A DNA stretch of 64,000 bases, from assembly GCA_030267565.1 (NCBI GenBank), contig BRXU01000029.1:1373501-1437500 (forward strand), in the 5' to 3' direction. A model generated the notes under the pieces. It was not told where the DNA came from and ran no database searches. It worked only from the letters and a program-made list of their open reading frames with translations. This DNA is from Pleodorina starrii (lineage: Eukaryota > Chlorophyta > Chlorophyceae > Chlamydomonadales > Volvocaceae). Below are positions 23,701-34,500 of the stretch, in pieces (the stretch's first letter is position 1; every line of letters begins with the position of its first letter). Position numbers and translations under genes: made by a program.

Positions 23701-25200
23701 GTCGTTATGACGGCGATGGCTGCGAACTCTTGTACCAATGACATAAGATCGCGTGCACATGCCTCAGAAAGCCGCCATCGAGTGTAAAACCCTAAGCTCC
23801 AAGCTTCCTTAGGTACAGCAGAACGTAAGCTCTTAAACAGGAACCGCGCGATGGGGTCTACGCCAATTGCATGCCTGGCCATCCGTCCGCCCACACCGCC
23901 TAACGCCCGCTGCAAATGCTCTGGTGGACTGGCTAGCAGGCAGCTCAACCCAGTTTGCTTGCGTTAATCTCTCCACCTCACCTGTGGTACTGCCAACAAC
24001 CTGTGGTACTGCCAACAACCCAATTTAACGTACAACTAAGCTCGAATAGTGGCAAACCGAGTGCTGAGCAATACCCTTTTCCTTAGGGCAGGGGTTCCCC
24101 ATGCACAGCGCCCTCAGTGCATACGCATTTTCGTGTGCAACAATAATACTCTGCAAGCTTCAACCCCATCCAGCGACAGCTACCAGGTGACGCAGACCTC
24201 CGACAGCCACTTCTTCCCAGCCACATAACGTTGAAACCCAGCCGTCACCCGCCCACCGCATGCTGTCACGGCAGGCTACCTTCTGAGGCACTACGGATTC
24301 CCTACCGCCCTGCAGCCACCACATACCATAGAGTGATCCATCGGTGCTGTTGCCCATGCCGACGCCTCCGTACATGCCAGCGCCCATACCGGCACCCATG
24401 CCCCCGCCGGCGAGCTTCTTGGCGGCGGAAGGCCCATCGCCCATGCCCCCAATGGCATTGTCCTGATCCAGGCGCACGTAGATCGTCCTGCCCGCCATCT
24501 GCAGCAAAGCGGTGGGGTCAACCCCCATTCTAGCCCAAGCAGTGCAACTAGTCGGTTACTGCGACAGCAACCTCGGCCACAAAAGAAAAACTCCCGGCAT
24601 AGCCAGACACACCTGGGTTCCATTGAAGAGTTGGATAGCATTCTGGGCCTGTTCGGCCGTCTCGAACTCAACGACGCCGCACCCCTACGGAAGCGCACGA
24701 TCATCTTTTAGCCGAAACGCACGACCTCTTCTCAAAAAGCCGCAGCGCAATCTTTCCAGTCCCATGATTATTTGCACGTAAAGCAGCAGGATGCAATTAC
24801 CTAGGCTGCACCCACCTTCGAAGTGCCCTTCTCCTTGTCCTTCATCACACCGGCATACACGACTGCATCATTTTATGTGCGTAAGTCCAGTCAGCACGGG
24901 CTCTGACCAAGAACAACATGCATCCAGCCCCCGCAGAAGTCAAACGAAGCCAACTCCAACCCACCAGTGCCAGCCGTCCGGAAATAGCGCTTCAACTCCT
25001 GCCAGTCAACGTTGAAGGGCAACCCAGCGACAAACACCTTCTTGATGCCGTCGCCTGCTAAGGATGGTCAGGCCGAACGTCGTCAACGCGAGACTCCTTA
25101 AGTTCGACCAACTCAGACCACGGCGCTTCCTACCCTCATCCTCGCGGCCCCTCTTCCGCATCATGCCGCCAAAGTCCCCCATGCCAGTTCCCATCATCAT
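20716..25200 (-). CDS. hnRNP M-like RNA-binding protein with three RRMs
   Basis: Thirteen in-phase exons give 643 aa: 25200-25134, 25054-24965, 24862-24816, 24684-24613, 24498-24327, 23564-22903, 22686-22612, 22466-22284, 22126-22079, 21913-21821, 21590-21408, 21155-20982 and 20781-20716. RRM1 starts KKVFVAGLPFNVDW with RNP1 KGCGVVEF; RRM2 starts RRLFVNNLSFDTEW with RNP1 KGCGIVEF; RRM3 starts IVVHGLPFSYEA with the weaker RNP1 KGWGTVLF. Between RRM1 and RRM2 are about 300 residues of Met/Gly/Ala repeats (MGAGGM-type units) with a short Gln-rich tract. A Met/Gly-rich spacer and the three-RRM order fit the hnRNP M/yeast Gbp2 group, which acts in splicing and mRNA handling. Nuclear function is inferred from the family. 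The start has three consecutive ATGs; the first is used. Confidence 0.88.
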
Positions 25201-25539
25201 TTTGGCTGCGCTTTGGGAAAAGTTGTGGCAGCGCCGTCCTTGGAGAACGATCTAGCTCTGCTGACTTGAACTGATGAAGGATTGATCAGAAGGGGATGGC
25301 GAAACCAAGTCTGTATACCAACATGTGATTGAGTTTTTTTCGCGCGCTGCATGATCTTGGTTGAGACAGCCGTGCGGCTTGGGCGGACGAGCGTCGTGCA
25401 GCAGGCAAGACGGCAGTGCAGCAGCAATATCGATGGATGGGTTTCCTTGGCATATTGCACGTATATTATTGTGGTTACAGAGGCAGAACCAGCCTTGAGA
25501 GAGCTCGAAATATGCAGTCGCCTTGAGCGAAAGAACGAA
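25201..25539. promoter_or_regulatory. Shared divergent promoter region
   Basis: Only 339 bp separate the start codons of the RRM gene (minus) and the glucosidase II beta gene (plus), so both 5' UTRs and core promoters must fit here. No TATA box is obvious. Confidence 0.6.
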
Positions 25540-28500
25540 ATGCAAGCTCTGGCCGTGTTCGCGCTGCTTGCCAGCCTCGTGTTGGCTCAAGCCAGTAACC
25601 TTAGAGGCGTGAATCCTGATCTAGTATCCCATTATTCGGGCGGAGGTGGTACTTTCGCCTGCATTTCGGGCATCCCAAAGACCGTTCCGTTCTCCCGTGT
25701 CAACGACAATTATTGCGATTGCCCGGATGGAAGTGATGAGCCAGGTGACCCCTTGGTTTATGTTGAACTTTGTGATCTGGCGCGTAAAGATGTGAAAGTG
25801 TTTGCCCATGGTCGTGCAGGCACCTCTGCCTGCCATAACGGCCGCTTCTACTGCCGGAATTTGGGACACGAGCCGCGTCTACTCGCCTCGGCGTTTGTGG
25901 ACGATGGCGTGTGCGGTATGTATGTCAATGCGTGGCGAAGTTGGGTTTTCGGAAGCCCTCAGCGCTGTGTTCACTGATGTGTTCCTGCGTGCAGACTGCT
26001 GCGATGGTTCTGACGAGCTGAAAGGAACGTGCCAGAACACTTGCTTACAAGCGGCCGCTGTGAAGAAGGAGGCGCTGAGGAGCAAGATCCAGCTGCATGA
26101 GCTTATGCTCAAGACGAAGAAGGATTACGCTTCAAAGGCGAGCTCCTTCAAGGACGAACTGAAGTTGAAGGCCCAAACAATTGATGAGGACATTGCTCGG
26201 CATCAGGCGGAGGTCGAGAACCTGAAAGGTGGGAGGTGGCCCCTAACCCCCGTTACCCCCGCCATCCAGCCCCGTGTCAAGTTCCTGTGGGAGTGACGTG
26301 GTCACCCTTTCACTGGTCTTTCATGGGATTCCATACCCGGTGAGCTGTTTCACTGCCCCTCCTGCAGGAGAGGTCACCCGCCTTGAAGCGGAAGAGGCCG
26401 CTGAGGAGGCGGCCCGCCAAGCCGAGCTGGCGGCCGCTAACCAGGCGTTAGAGGAGGCACGCAAAGCGGAGGAGGAGCAGCAGGCTGTCGCACATTCAGA
26501 GGCACGGGCCTCCGCGCAGGGCGAGGAGGCGGCGGTCAGGGAGGACGGCCAGGGCGATGTGGACGGTGGCGAGGAGGCGGCGCAGCCGGAGGAGCGGGTG
26601 CGCGAGGGTTAATGTGGTATGCTCACCTGATGCGGCGTCAGCAGGAAGTTGAGGGGCTGAGGGTTTTGGCGCTGGCCTCAATGTGTGCTTGCCGGCTCGA
26701 CAGGAATGCACGCGTGCGCTGTCTTGCCTGCTTTCAGGCGGCCGCCTGGGGAGGGCGCCTTTCCGTTCAGCACGACCTTGTGCTACCCCTGGCTGCATCT
26801 GGATCCGTTGTTGGAGTGTTCCTTGTCGCAGCATGCCTAGTCTTCAGGTAAAATTTGCACCTCAAAAACTGAATATACGTAAAGAGCGCCGTGCCCGGTT
26901 GGGTTTCGCTGCGTTCTGCGCCTGAGCAGTCCTCCTTCAAACATGGCTTTTCGGGCAGAAGGAGCGCGCTTAGAGTTCGTTGTCCCCATGCCATATGCTG
27001 GGCAGGTCTATGCTAATTGGCGACAATTATGTGTGCGTGGCTTGGATCCTTGCAGGAGGAGACGCCGGAGGAGAGGGGACGTCGAATCGCTTCGCAGTGG
27101 ACAAACGATCCTGAGGCCGCGGCCGTGCCGGTGAGCGAGATGTTCTTACGGCGCCGCGCAACCCTGTAGACGCATGGGGGTTTGCGGGATATGAGCCGCG
27201 AGCATACATAGGGGCTGTTTAGGGATACGGGTTTTGGTCGTCTGATGCCGAGGGGCGTGTGATTCTGCGATTATCAGCATGTCCGAGCAGTTCTCCTTCA
27301 CCAGCCATAAGCGAACTGTTTTGAGTCTGGGTGCCGGCAATGGTTGCGTGTCGGCGCCCGATACGTGGTGCATACGTACGTGCATTTGCGTTGCCGGGGA
27401 GCGCTTCGCGTATGTCCGGAAGGATTGACGGGTGAAAGACGCAAAGACGGTCGCTAACACGGCAAAGCAGCGGTATGCGAGGGCGACTACACGGCACCCA
27501 GGCCCGTGTCGTGCATCCGACGGACCGGAATGGTTCGGCGGCGTGTAGGACAGCGTGTGCGCACGTGAGAAGCGCTGATCTGGTTGTCATGGGGACCCGC
27601 ATATGTCCCATCCATGCCCGACAAGGACTTCGAGGACCATGTGAATGAGGACGAACATGAGGAGGAGGAGGAGGGCCAGTACGACAACGGCGGGGACGAC
27701 GGCGAGGGTCACTTTGACTATCCACCGGCCGATGAGGCGGCGCCGCCGCAGTACGAGCATCACCGCCGGACGCGTCCAGGTGGGTAGTCCTGGGTGGGCT
27801 TTCTATTGGCGGCGCCGATCTGAAAGATTGGCGCGGTCATTGCGCATAATCATAGCTGGAGCCGTGAGTGCGAATGGCTCTTCCTGCGAAAGGGTCGTGT
27901 GAGGGGTGCGTGCGGTGCCTGGGTGGGTGATTGCGTGCCACTGCTGGAATGGTGTCCGAAGGGTCGACTGGTGACGACGCGCCGTCCCCGCACCACCTCG
28001 GGTTGCCGGGCGGCCCGCAGAGGGCTCCACTGAGGCAGCGGAGCATTCGGAGCCGTCGGAGTGGGAGGACCTCTTGATGTTTCTTGACGTGCTCAGACAG
28101 TGGGCGACCCGATGGATGCGCACGCTCGCAAAAGTCCTGAGAGAGGGCATCCGCGAAGACGTCTTGGCGCACCGAGAAAAGCTAAAACAACGCAGCCGTG
28201 CGCGGCTGCCGCAGCAGGACGAGAAACTTGCGCGGCCGACCAGGCAGCCACGTCAGCGTAGCGCCAAGGCGGTAGCTAGCAGCAGCTCGGCTGCGGCTGC
28301 AGTTTTGGCAGGTACTGTCGCAAAGAACTCTCTCCCCGCTAGATGGAAGTGATGTACTGCGCATTGGGAGGCATGGGGCCGATTTGCCCGCCTCGAAAAG
28401 GGGCAAAACAAGAAGGCCCGCACCGGAGACCACCGTGCGTGTATTTGATTCGTCCCGTATGCAACCCGCAAGACATGCTTCCCGCTTGCTAATCAGTTGG

Positions 28501-29164
28501 CTCCAACAGCTCCTCGCCGCCATTGTCGTCATTGTGTCCTGATGCCCACGCTTCTCCGCGACACTTGACTGCCCCCATTCACGCGCTCTCTTGTCGCCTC
28601 GCTCTTGTGCCGGCCCTCCCCTGAACCCGAGCAGACCCCACGACGCCTCTGGGCCAAGCTCGCTCGGCCGTGTTCAACGCCGAGCGCACGCTGCAGCAGC
28701 TGCAGAAGGACAAGGAGAACATCGGCAACTACCTGCACCGCCAGCTGGACTTCGGGCCGGATGACATTTTCTTGGCGCTCGCCAACAAGTGCTTCTCCTC
28801 CTACCAGACCCGCTGGACGTACGAGATCTGCATGTTTGACAAGGCCACGCAGAAGGAGGGCTACACCAACTCTGTCAACGTGGGCAAGTGGTACGGCTTC
28901 TCGCCCGACTACAAGACGATGTACTTTACCGGCGGCGACGAGTGCTGGAACGTGGGGCCGCGCAGCATGACGGTCACGCTGAGCTGTGGTTACGATGAGC
29001 GGCTATCGGATGGCGAGGAGCCGTCGACGTGCGCCTACTCGGCCAAGCTTACGACGCCGGCAGTGTGCACGGAGGCGGAGCTGGCGGCGCTGCAGCAGGA
29101 GCTGGACAACCTGGAGGCGTTTGAGAAGGAGGTGCAGGCGCAGATCCTGAAGGACGAGCTATGA
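25540..29164 (+). CDS. Glucosidase II beta subunit (PRKCSH-like), ER lumen
   Basis: Eight exons join in phase to 604 aa: 25540-25744, 25820-25915, 25995-26228, 26368-26597, 27056-27130, 27626-27779, 28021-28311 and 28635-29164. A hydrophobic signal peptide (MQALAVFALLASLVLAQA) leads into Cys-rich LDLa-like modules (CDCPDGSDE, CCDGSDE), then a coiled coil rich in Glu and Lys, an acidic stretch and a C-terminal mannose-6-phosphate-receptor-homology domain (CFSSYQTRWTYEIC through GGDECWNVGPR to the last Cys pair). It ends in KDEL, an ER retrieval signal. In known systems this subunit retains and guides the catalytic alpha subunit, which trims glucose from N-glycans in the calnexin cycle. All parts needed for that role are present. 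The short exon 27056-27130 carries the family block RRIASQWTNDPEAA. Confidence 0.94.
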
Positions 29165-29478
29165 GAAGCGGGCGGACGCACGTGGAGTGGGGTTCGTTGC
29201 GTTCGGAAGGTCGGGAGTTGGCTTTTGCCTGGCATTCTTGGAGCATTGGTGGGGGCCAGGGTGCGGTCGCGAAGGGAGCGGGCGAGCGGAGCGTGCACGT
29301 ATACTGAGGCAGGCAGGATGTGTGAGCGCGTGGTGAAGGCGTGGCTCCGGGCGTGGTTCGGTATCGTGCGTCATTGCGATCCAGGGAGCGCTGGAGCATT
29401 AGGGAAAAAGGCTTTCGACGTCCATATGCAGTATACAGACTGAACATGTAAGCATATGGCATGAACGTGAGAGGTGAC
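29165..29478 (+). other. 3' UTR of the glucosidase II beta gene
   Basis: Follows the KDEL stop codon and contains TGTAA at 29447-29451, about 285 bases downstream, as the likely polyadenylation signal. No other feature seen. Confidence 0.6.
29447..29451 (+). promoter_or_regulatory. Polyadenylation signal TGTAA
   Basis: First TGTAA after the glucosidase II beta stop codon on the plus strand. Confidence 0.6.
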
Positions 29479-30075
29479 TTATAGCCCGCTTTGGGCAAGC
29501 AGGGCCTCGGAGTATCGTTTAGGAAGCATGTGAGCGCGTGACGGCTCGATCTCCATGTAGCCGCGCGAGCGCTTAAGTGTTACTGTCAACCCACAGTTTT
29601 CCAGCATTGAGAAAGCAAGTTCAGTCTGGGCGGGCCATGGTGGGCGGCGCATGCAGCAGTTGCTCAGCGTCGTAAAAGGACGCGACGGCTGTCCCTGGAG
29701 GTCCCTGCTGTACTGGCTCGCCACAACAGAACGAATAGCAGCGGCAACCGTACTGTGACGGGCGCAATGGACATCACCCATCTGTGGGCGCATACATAAC
29801 GCTCGTCGTACAGTCAGTTGACGTGCATGTGTCTGCCCGCATACTGGAACGCCTTGCGCTTCCGTAAACAAGGCCTGTCGCAGGATCGTGGGGGTTTCGG
29901 CCCCGCCGCTACTAGGTAATTGAGGTTCCATGGCGTGACAGCGATTGCTGCCTAATTTACCAGCAGCTTCGCAACCCATCCTTGCTCCCAGGGTCTGGAA
30001 TCGGACTCGTGGGGACAAGCTGCTGAGGTTTCCACGCCAGAGTATAGACACGCGGGACATGGAGGCCCTTGACAA
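29479..30075 (-). CDS. Hypothetical 198-aa ORF, unrecognised
   Basis: An uninterrupted minus-strand frame with ATG at 30075 and a stop at 29479. The protein has mixed composition without homopolymers (ends LPKRYSEALLAQSGL), no signal peptide, membrane segment or domain I can recognise, and no close homologue I know. It lies between the 3' ends of two convergent genes, an unusual place for a gene. It could be a real lineage-specific gene or chance open sequence; no introns or polyadenylation signal support it. Confidence 0.22.
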   Translation of the reverse strand: MSRASMSRVSILWRGNLSSLSPRVRFQTLGARMGCEAAGKLGSNRCHAMEPQLPSSGGAETPTILRQALFTEAQGVPVCGQTHARQLTVRRALCMRPQMGDVHCARHSTVAAAIRSVVASQYSRDLQGQPSRPFTTLSNCCMRRPPWPAQTELAFSMLENCGLTVTLKRSRGYMEIEPSRAHMLPKRYSEALLAQSGL

Positions 30076-30120
30076 TCTTTACAGACACACGGGGCATGGA
30101 GACCCTTGACAATCGTCACA
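30047..30120. repeat. Tandem duplication of 37 bp
   Basis: Two adjacent 37-base units (30047-30083, 30084-30120), both containing CATGGAG and CCCTTGACAATC, with six scattered differences. Confidence 0.75.
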
Positions 30121-30412
30121 CGGAGCAAACGTCTCCCAATAAAACTACGTCATGTACGACCACCCACGGTAAACCTCGACTGAACTGACAAGAGCATCGT
30201 AGTATGATCCCAAACGGTAAGACGCCCTTAATGACAAATGCTCTCGGCCAACCGCGGACGGCATGTACATAAGATGAGAGGCAGCCGCTGCCGGAACACC
30301 TGGGCACTACCGTGACATGCAGCACGGATTACACTTCGGTCTTCCGCCACCCAAGCACGCAACTCATAAGCTTGCGTTCCCAAAGCCCCATACCGGGAAC
30401 ACGGGGCGAATT

Positions 30413-30417
30413 TTACA
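30413..30417 (-). promoter_or_regulatory. Polyadenylation signal TGTAA
   Basis: Minus-strand TGTAA about 92 bases downstream of the stop of the small membrane protein gene. Confidence 0.55.
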
Positions 30418-30508
30418 CACAGAGGGAACCACGAAGCCCTCTGCTGCATATCACACCGACTCGGCGGGAAGCGGCCCCGTGTCCTGGCCCCGGGGGTTGC
30501 ACACCACC

Positions 30509-31106
30509 TCACTCCTGCACCACGTTCCCGTTGCGGTCGAGCTTCCGCCCCCGGAAGTCCACGGGGTCAGGGACGTTGGGGTTCCACAGCATGCTAGGAA
30601 TCCAGCCCTTCGGGGGCATGTGCCGGACCTCCTTGGCGGTCGATTGCTGGAAGAGCAGGTACATCAAGCCACCAAGAGCGCTGCGAGGGCAAGACGCAGG
30701 CTTGATTGCTGTTCCCGACACGGTCATAAATCAATACGGCTCACAGCTATACCTCTCCCCAAGCCTTACCCGAAAGTCAGCAGCGTGTTCCTCCGCCATG
30801 CCTTGGGGTCGCAGTAGAAGCCGCCATGTGGATACCAAATCTCTGCGCAAGCAGCCATTACGTGTGTCTAAGGTAAAAAATCGCCCGGAATCCAGCAAGG
30901 CCGGATGGCCATCGGGACGCCAAAATACCAGTAAGAACCCATCGTGAAGGTAATTATGGGGATGCTTTGGAGTTCTCACTATGTAACATTAGCATACCTC
31001 TGTTGTAGAAAAAATCAGGGGGGCACAGGCCCGACTTGGGTGCTAGGAGCTTGGCATAGCTCGGCTCCGGATGAGCAGGCACGTGGTGGTGGTGGCCGCC
31101 GCCCAT
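30509..31106 (-). CDS. Small single-span membrane protein, possible mitochondrial complex I accessory subunit
   Basis: Three exons (31106-30998, 30842-30770, 30680-30509) join in phase to 117 aa. The protein starts MGGGHHHHVPAHPEP, continues through a conserved-looking EIWYPHGGFYCDPKAWRR, one hydrophobic segment (about residues 57-73, ALGGLMYLLF) and a polar tail with MPPKGWIPSMLWNP. A His-rich start, an aromatic pre-membrane block and a single span recall small accessory subunits of NADH:ubiquinone oxidoreductase, but I cannot place it in a named subunit with certainty. Phase closure at both introns makes the gene itself secure. It shares a divergent promoter with the DCAF1 gene. Confidence 0.75.
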
Positions 31107-31528
31107 CTTTCTATTCTCTTCCTAAATAACAGCACTCCTGCAAGCTGCGGCTTGAGGAAAAGTAATTGCTCGTCATGTGTACGACAAACTCGACCCCTCT
31201 TTGAAGCCATTACTGACCGCTGGGTCTGTCCTTGCCTTTCGATCTTTTATGCATCAATGCCGTGCGGCTCCACCATTGCGGCATCCCGAAAATTGAACAT
31301 GGCGGTACTCCGGCAACCGCACTCGCGACAAGGTCTGGAACGCCTGTTTCAACCAGAAAACTAACCATACACAATAATTGGGGCAGTTTTTATGCTACCG
31401 AGTGGCATCCTTAGAAGTCACGCAAGGCTGCCGGAATCCAGGACTGAATCGTCGGCCGGCCCGTTCGAAACTCTCAGTTCCTCGCAAGGCGACAGCCTTG
31501 CCCAAGCATCTGGGCAAAATCATTTGCA
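31107..31528. promoter_or_regulatory. Shared divergent promoter region
   Basis: 422 bp between the start codons of the small membrane protein gene (minus) and the DCAF1 gene (plus). Lower GC than the flanks, with A/T runs near 31110-31150 and 31360-31390. No defined element was recognised. Confidence 0.55.
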
Positions 31529-34500
31529 ATGGACGGGGGCAGAACTGCCTCGGGAGTGCCACTCCTTCCTCGGGTGGCCGTACCGCTGGTAGACACCCAG
31601 GTAGGGTTCCGCGGGAATGGCGGATCATCGCTGCCAGGAGCTCCTGTATGAGTGAATCAATGAGTAAACCTGTGCTCATCACCAATTGGGGTCTCAAAGC
31701 GAACGCTACAGGGTTCCGCTCCGCCCTGCGCCTGCCTGCCAGCTGCCCGCTTGCCATCCCGGCCCGCTCCTTTCTGCGCGATGCTGCCACGGAACGCGCA
31801 ACTGCTGCCGCCGCTGCCGCCGCCTCACACCACTCGCCTAACGCACCACGCACGCCGCCGCGCCCCAGCACGCCGCCGTGAGGCGCCGCGCACGTGCGAG
31901 GCCACGCCCCTTCGCCAGGCCCTAACCTTGTCACCACCTCCCCAGCCGCCTCCAAGCTCCCTCAGCCCTCCCCGCCCCCCAGCCCCCACCCAGCCCCCAC
32001 CCGACCTCCACGACTGGCCTCACTCCCGCCCTCTCCCGCCCATCTCCGTTCCTTCGCCGCGATTCGTGTTCTCCTTGGCCCCTTCATCCCCCTTCATCCT
32101 CAGGCGGTTCGGGACATGCTCTCCACCATCTCCAGCGGCGGCTACAACGCCCAGCTGGCGGCTGCCGTACAGCTGGCGGCGCTGCTGGAAGCGGAGGAGG
32201 GGCGCTTCCGCGACATCGTGGGTGACCCGTGGGGCGGTCCGGCGGGGCAGCGCGCCTCACACAGCATCGGCCGGCTGCTGGCGTGCATCAAGGTGCGGGA
32301 GGGCGCCCGCCATGGTCCAGGAGGGGCGGAAGGGGAGGGGAGGGGGGCTTTAACGGAGGAAATGTTGCGGCGGCCCTCATTCCCCCCCGCAGCGGCCTCA
32401 TCCCCCCCTCGCCGCGGCCACGGCCACGGCTCCGCCTTTCTTACCCTCCTGCGGGCCCATCGACGGTGCTGTGCGCATGCCCCTCGACGCCATCGGCGCG
32501 GGACACGAACTGCCCTGAACGTCCTGACTGTCCTTTCCTGATGGCCCTGACTACCCGGCTGCAGCAACGTGTGTGCCTGTGTGTATGCGTGTGTGCCTGT
32601 GTGCCTGTGTGTGGTTGGCTTCACGCGATGCCCTTGCCGAATGAATGAACAGGAGCGCGAGGGCGTGTACGACACCGTGATCGAGTCGTGGCTGCTGTCC
32701 CGCTCAGCCCCCCTGGAGCAGCAGGTGGCGGCGGTGCGGCTGGTGCTGGCCTGCATCAGCTGCTGGGGCTTCCAGTACCCGCTCACGGAGGACCGCTGCA
32801 CGGAGCTCCTGACGGTGGGGCTAATGGGGGGGCTGATGGGGGCTGATGGGGCCTGGTGGGGGCTGATGGGAGCTGATGGGAGCTGATGGCGGTGGGGCTG
32901 ATAGGGGGGAGAGGGGCTACTCCCCTTGCCCGCCCTCGCCCCCACCTCCCCATCAGCCCCCATCAGCCCCCATCAGCCCCCATCAGCCGGGTGGAGCTTT
33001 GTGCTCCAGGGAGGCGCGGGGGCGTGTCGTGCACGTGGCCGTGTGGGTCCTGGCGCACCGGTCAGTGGCTTTGGCAGGTGCTGGCGACTGTGATGGCGCT
33101 CCTTCCGCGTCCTGCAGTGTGTGTTTTGTTCCGCGCGAGGACAGCCCACGGCAAGTGGCGGTTCCGAGACGCGGCGGTGTGCCGACCCCCCCTCCCCTCC
33201 TCCCCGAACCCAACCTCCCCGCCGCGTGTGCAGGAGTGGGCGGGCGAGGCGGGCGAAAACACGCCCACCCCCGCAGACCCACCGCCCGCGGATGACGAGG
33301 CGCTACTCCGGGAGGCGAGGTCCGTGTACGCCACAGGTACGGCATGTTGTACGGCATACCGGTACGGCGGCGGGGCGGCTCGGGTGTTGCGAGAGGCGAC
33401 GGGCAAGGTGTGTCGCCCCGGGCGGCCCCTACCCTGGAGTGCAGAAAACGCAGAAAACAGAGGACCAGTGCAGTGCAGTGCAGCGGCCCGACCCTGAGAG
33501 CGGAACGACGGGGGTCCAGGGAGGGAGCTCCAGGGAGGGAGGGGTAAGAGTGCTGTGGTCGGTCGTCGGTACAGTGGGCTCCAGTGCAAAGGACGCACAT
33601 CACCCTCCACCCCCAACCCTCCACCCCCAACCCTCCACCCCCAACCCTCGGCTGCCCTGCCTCCCTGCCTGCCTCCCGGCCCACTGTGTGCGTGCGCGCT
33701 CGGACACCGCTCTCAGGTCTGCTCGCCATCGCCATGAGCAATGAGGACTACGCGGGCCCCGCCTCCTCCACCCAGCTCGTCCCACGGGTCGCTAAGTACC
33801 TGCGTACGGCACTGCTGGACCAGCCCGCCGCCGCGGCAGCGGCGGACGGCGCCGCAGGCGCCGGCGGCGGCGGAGCCGGCGCCGCCGCCGCCGCGGCAGC
33901 GGCAGCGGCGCCGCCGGCGGAGCCGGCGGCGCCGCGGGCGACGCTGTGCCACCCTCCGGCGGTGCTGCGGCGGCTGCGGCTGCAGTACTGCGCGGCACTG
34001 TTGGGGGCGGTGGGGGAGTTTGTGGATGCGTTGGGGCCGGTGTTGGCGGAGAGGGGGCCGGAGGCGCTGTTGGAGCTGCTGCGGCGCGCCGCCGCCGCCG
34101 CCGACGGGCGGCTGATGTACGACACGCTGGCGGCGTGTGTGGCGCTGGCGGCGCACCGGCGCTTCTCGGAGCAGTTTGTGGAGGCAGGCGGGGTGGATCT
34201 GGCGCTGGCGCTGCCCAGGCGGGTTGGGCCGTTGGAGGCCGTTGGGGGCCGTTGGAGACCGTTGGGATTTGGTCGAAGTGTGGGTTGTCGCGGCGGCGAC
34301 GCGTTCGCAGCTGATGAGGTATTGGTAAGGTTACATGTTTGTACTCGTATGGTATCTTGGTATGTTGTACTGGGTCCGTCCGCCAGCGTCGCGCCCTAAC
34401 CAGGTTTCTTCGCTGCTGTTCCTTGCATTCCGCACCACCCCGCGCCGCGCTCTACCGCTCTACCTTTCCGCGCCCCACCCGGAATGCGCTACCGCGCATG

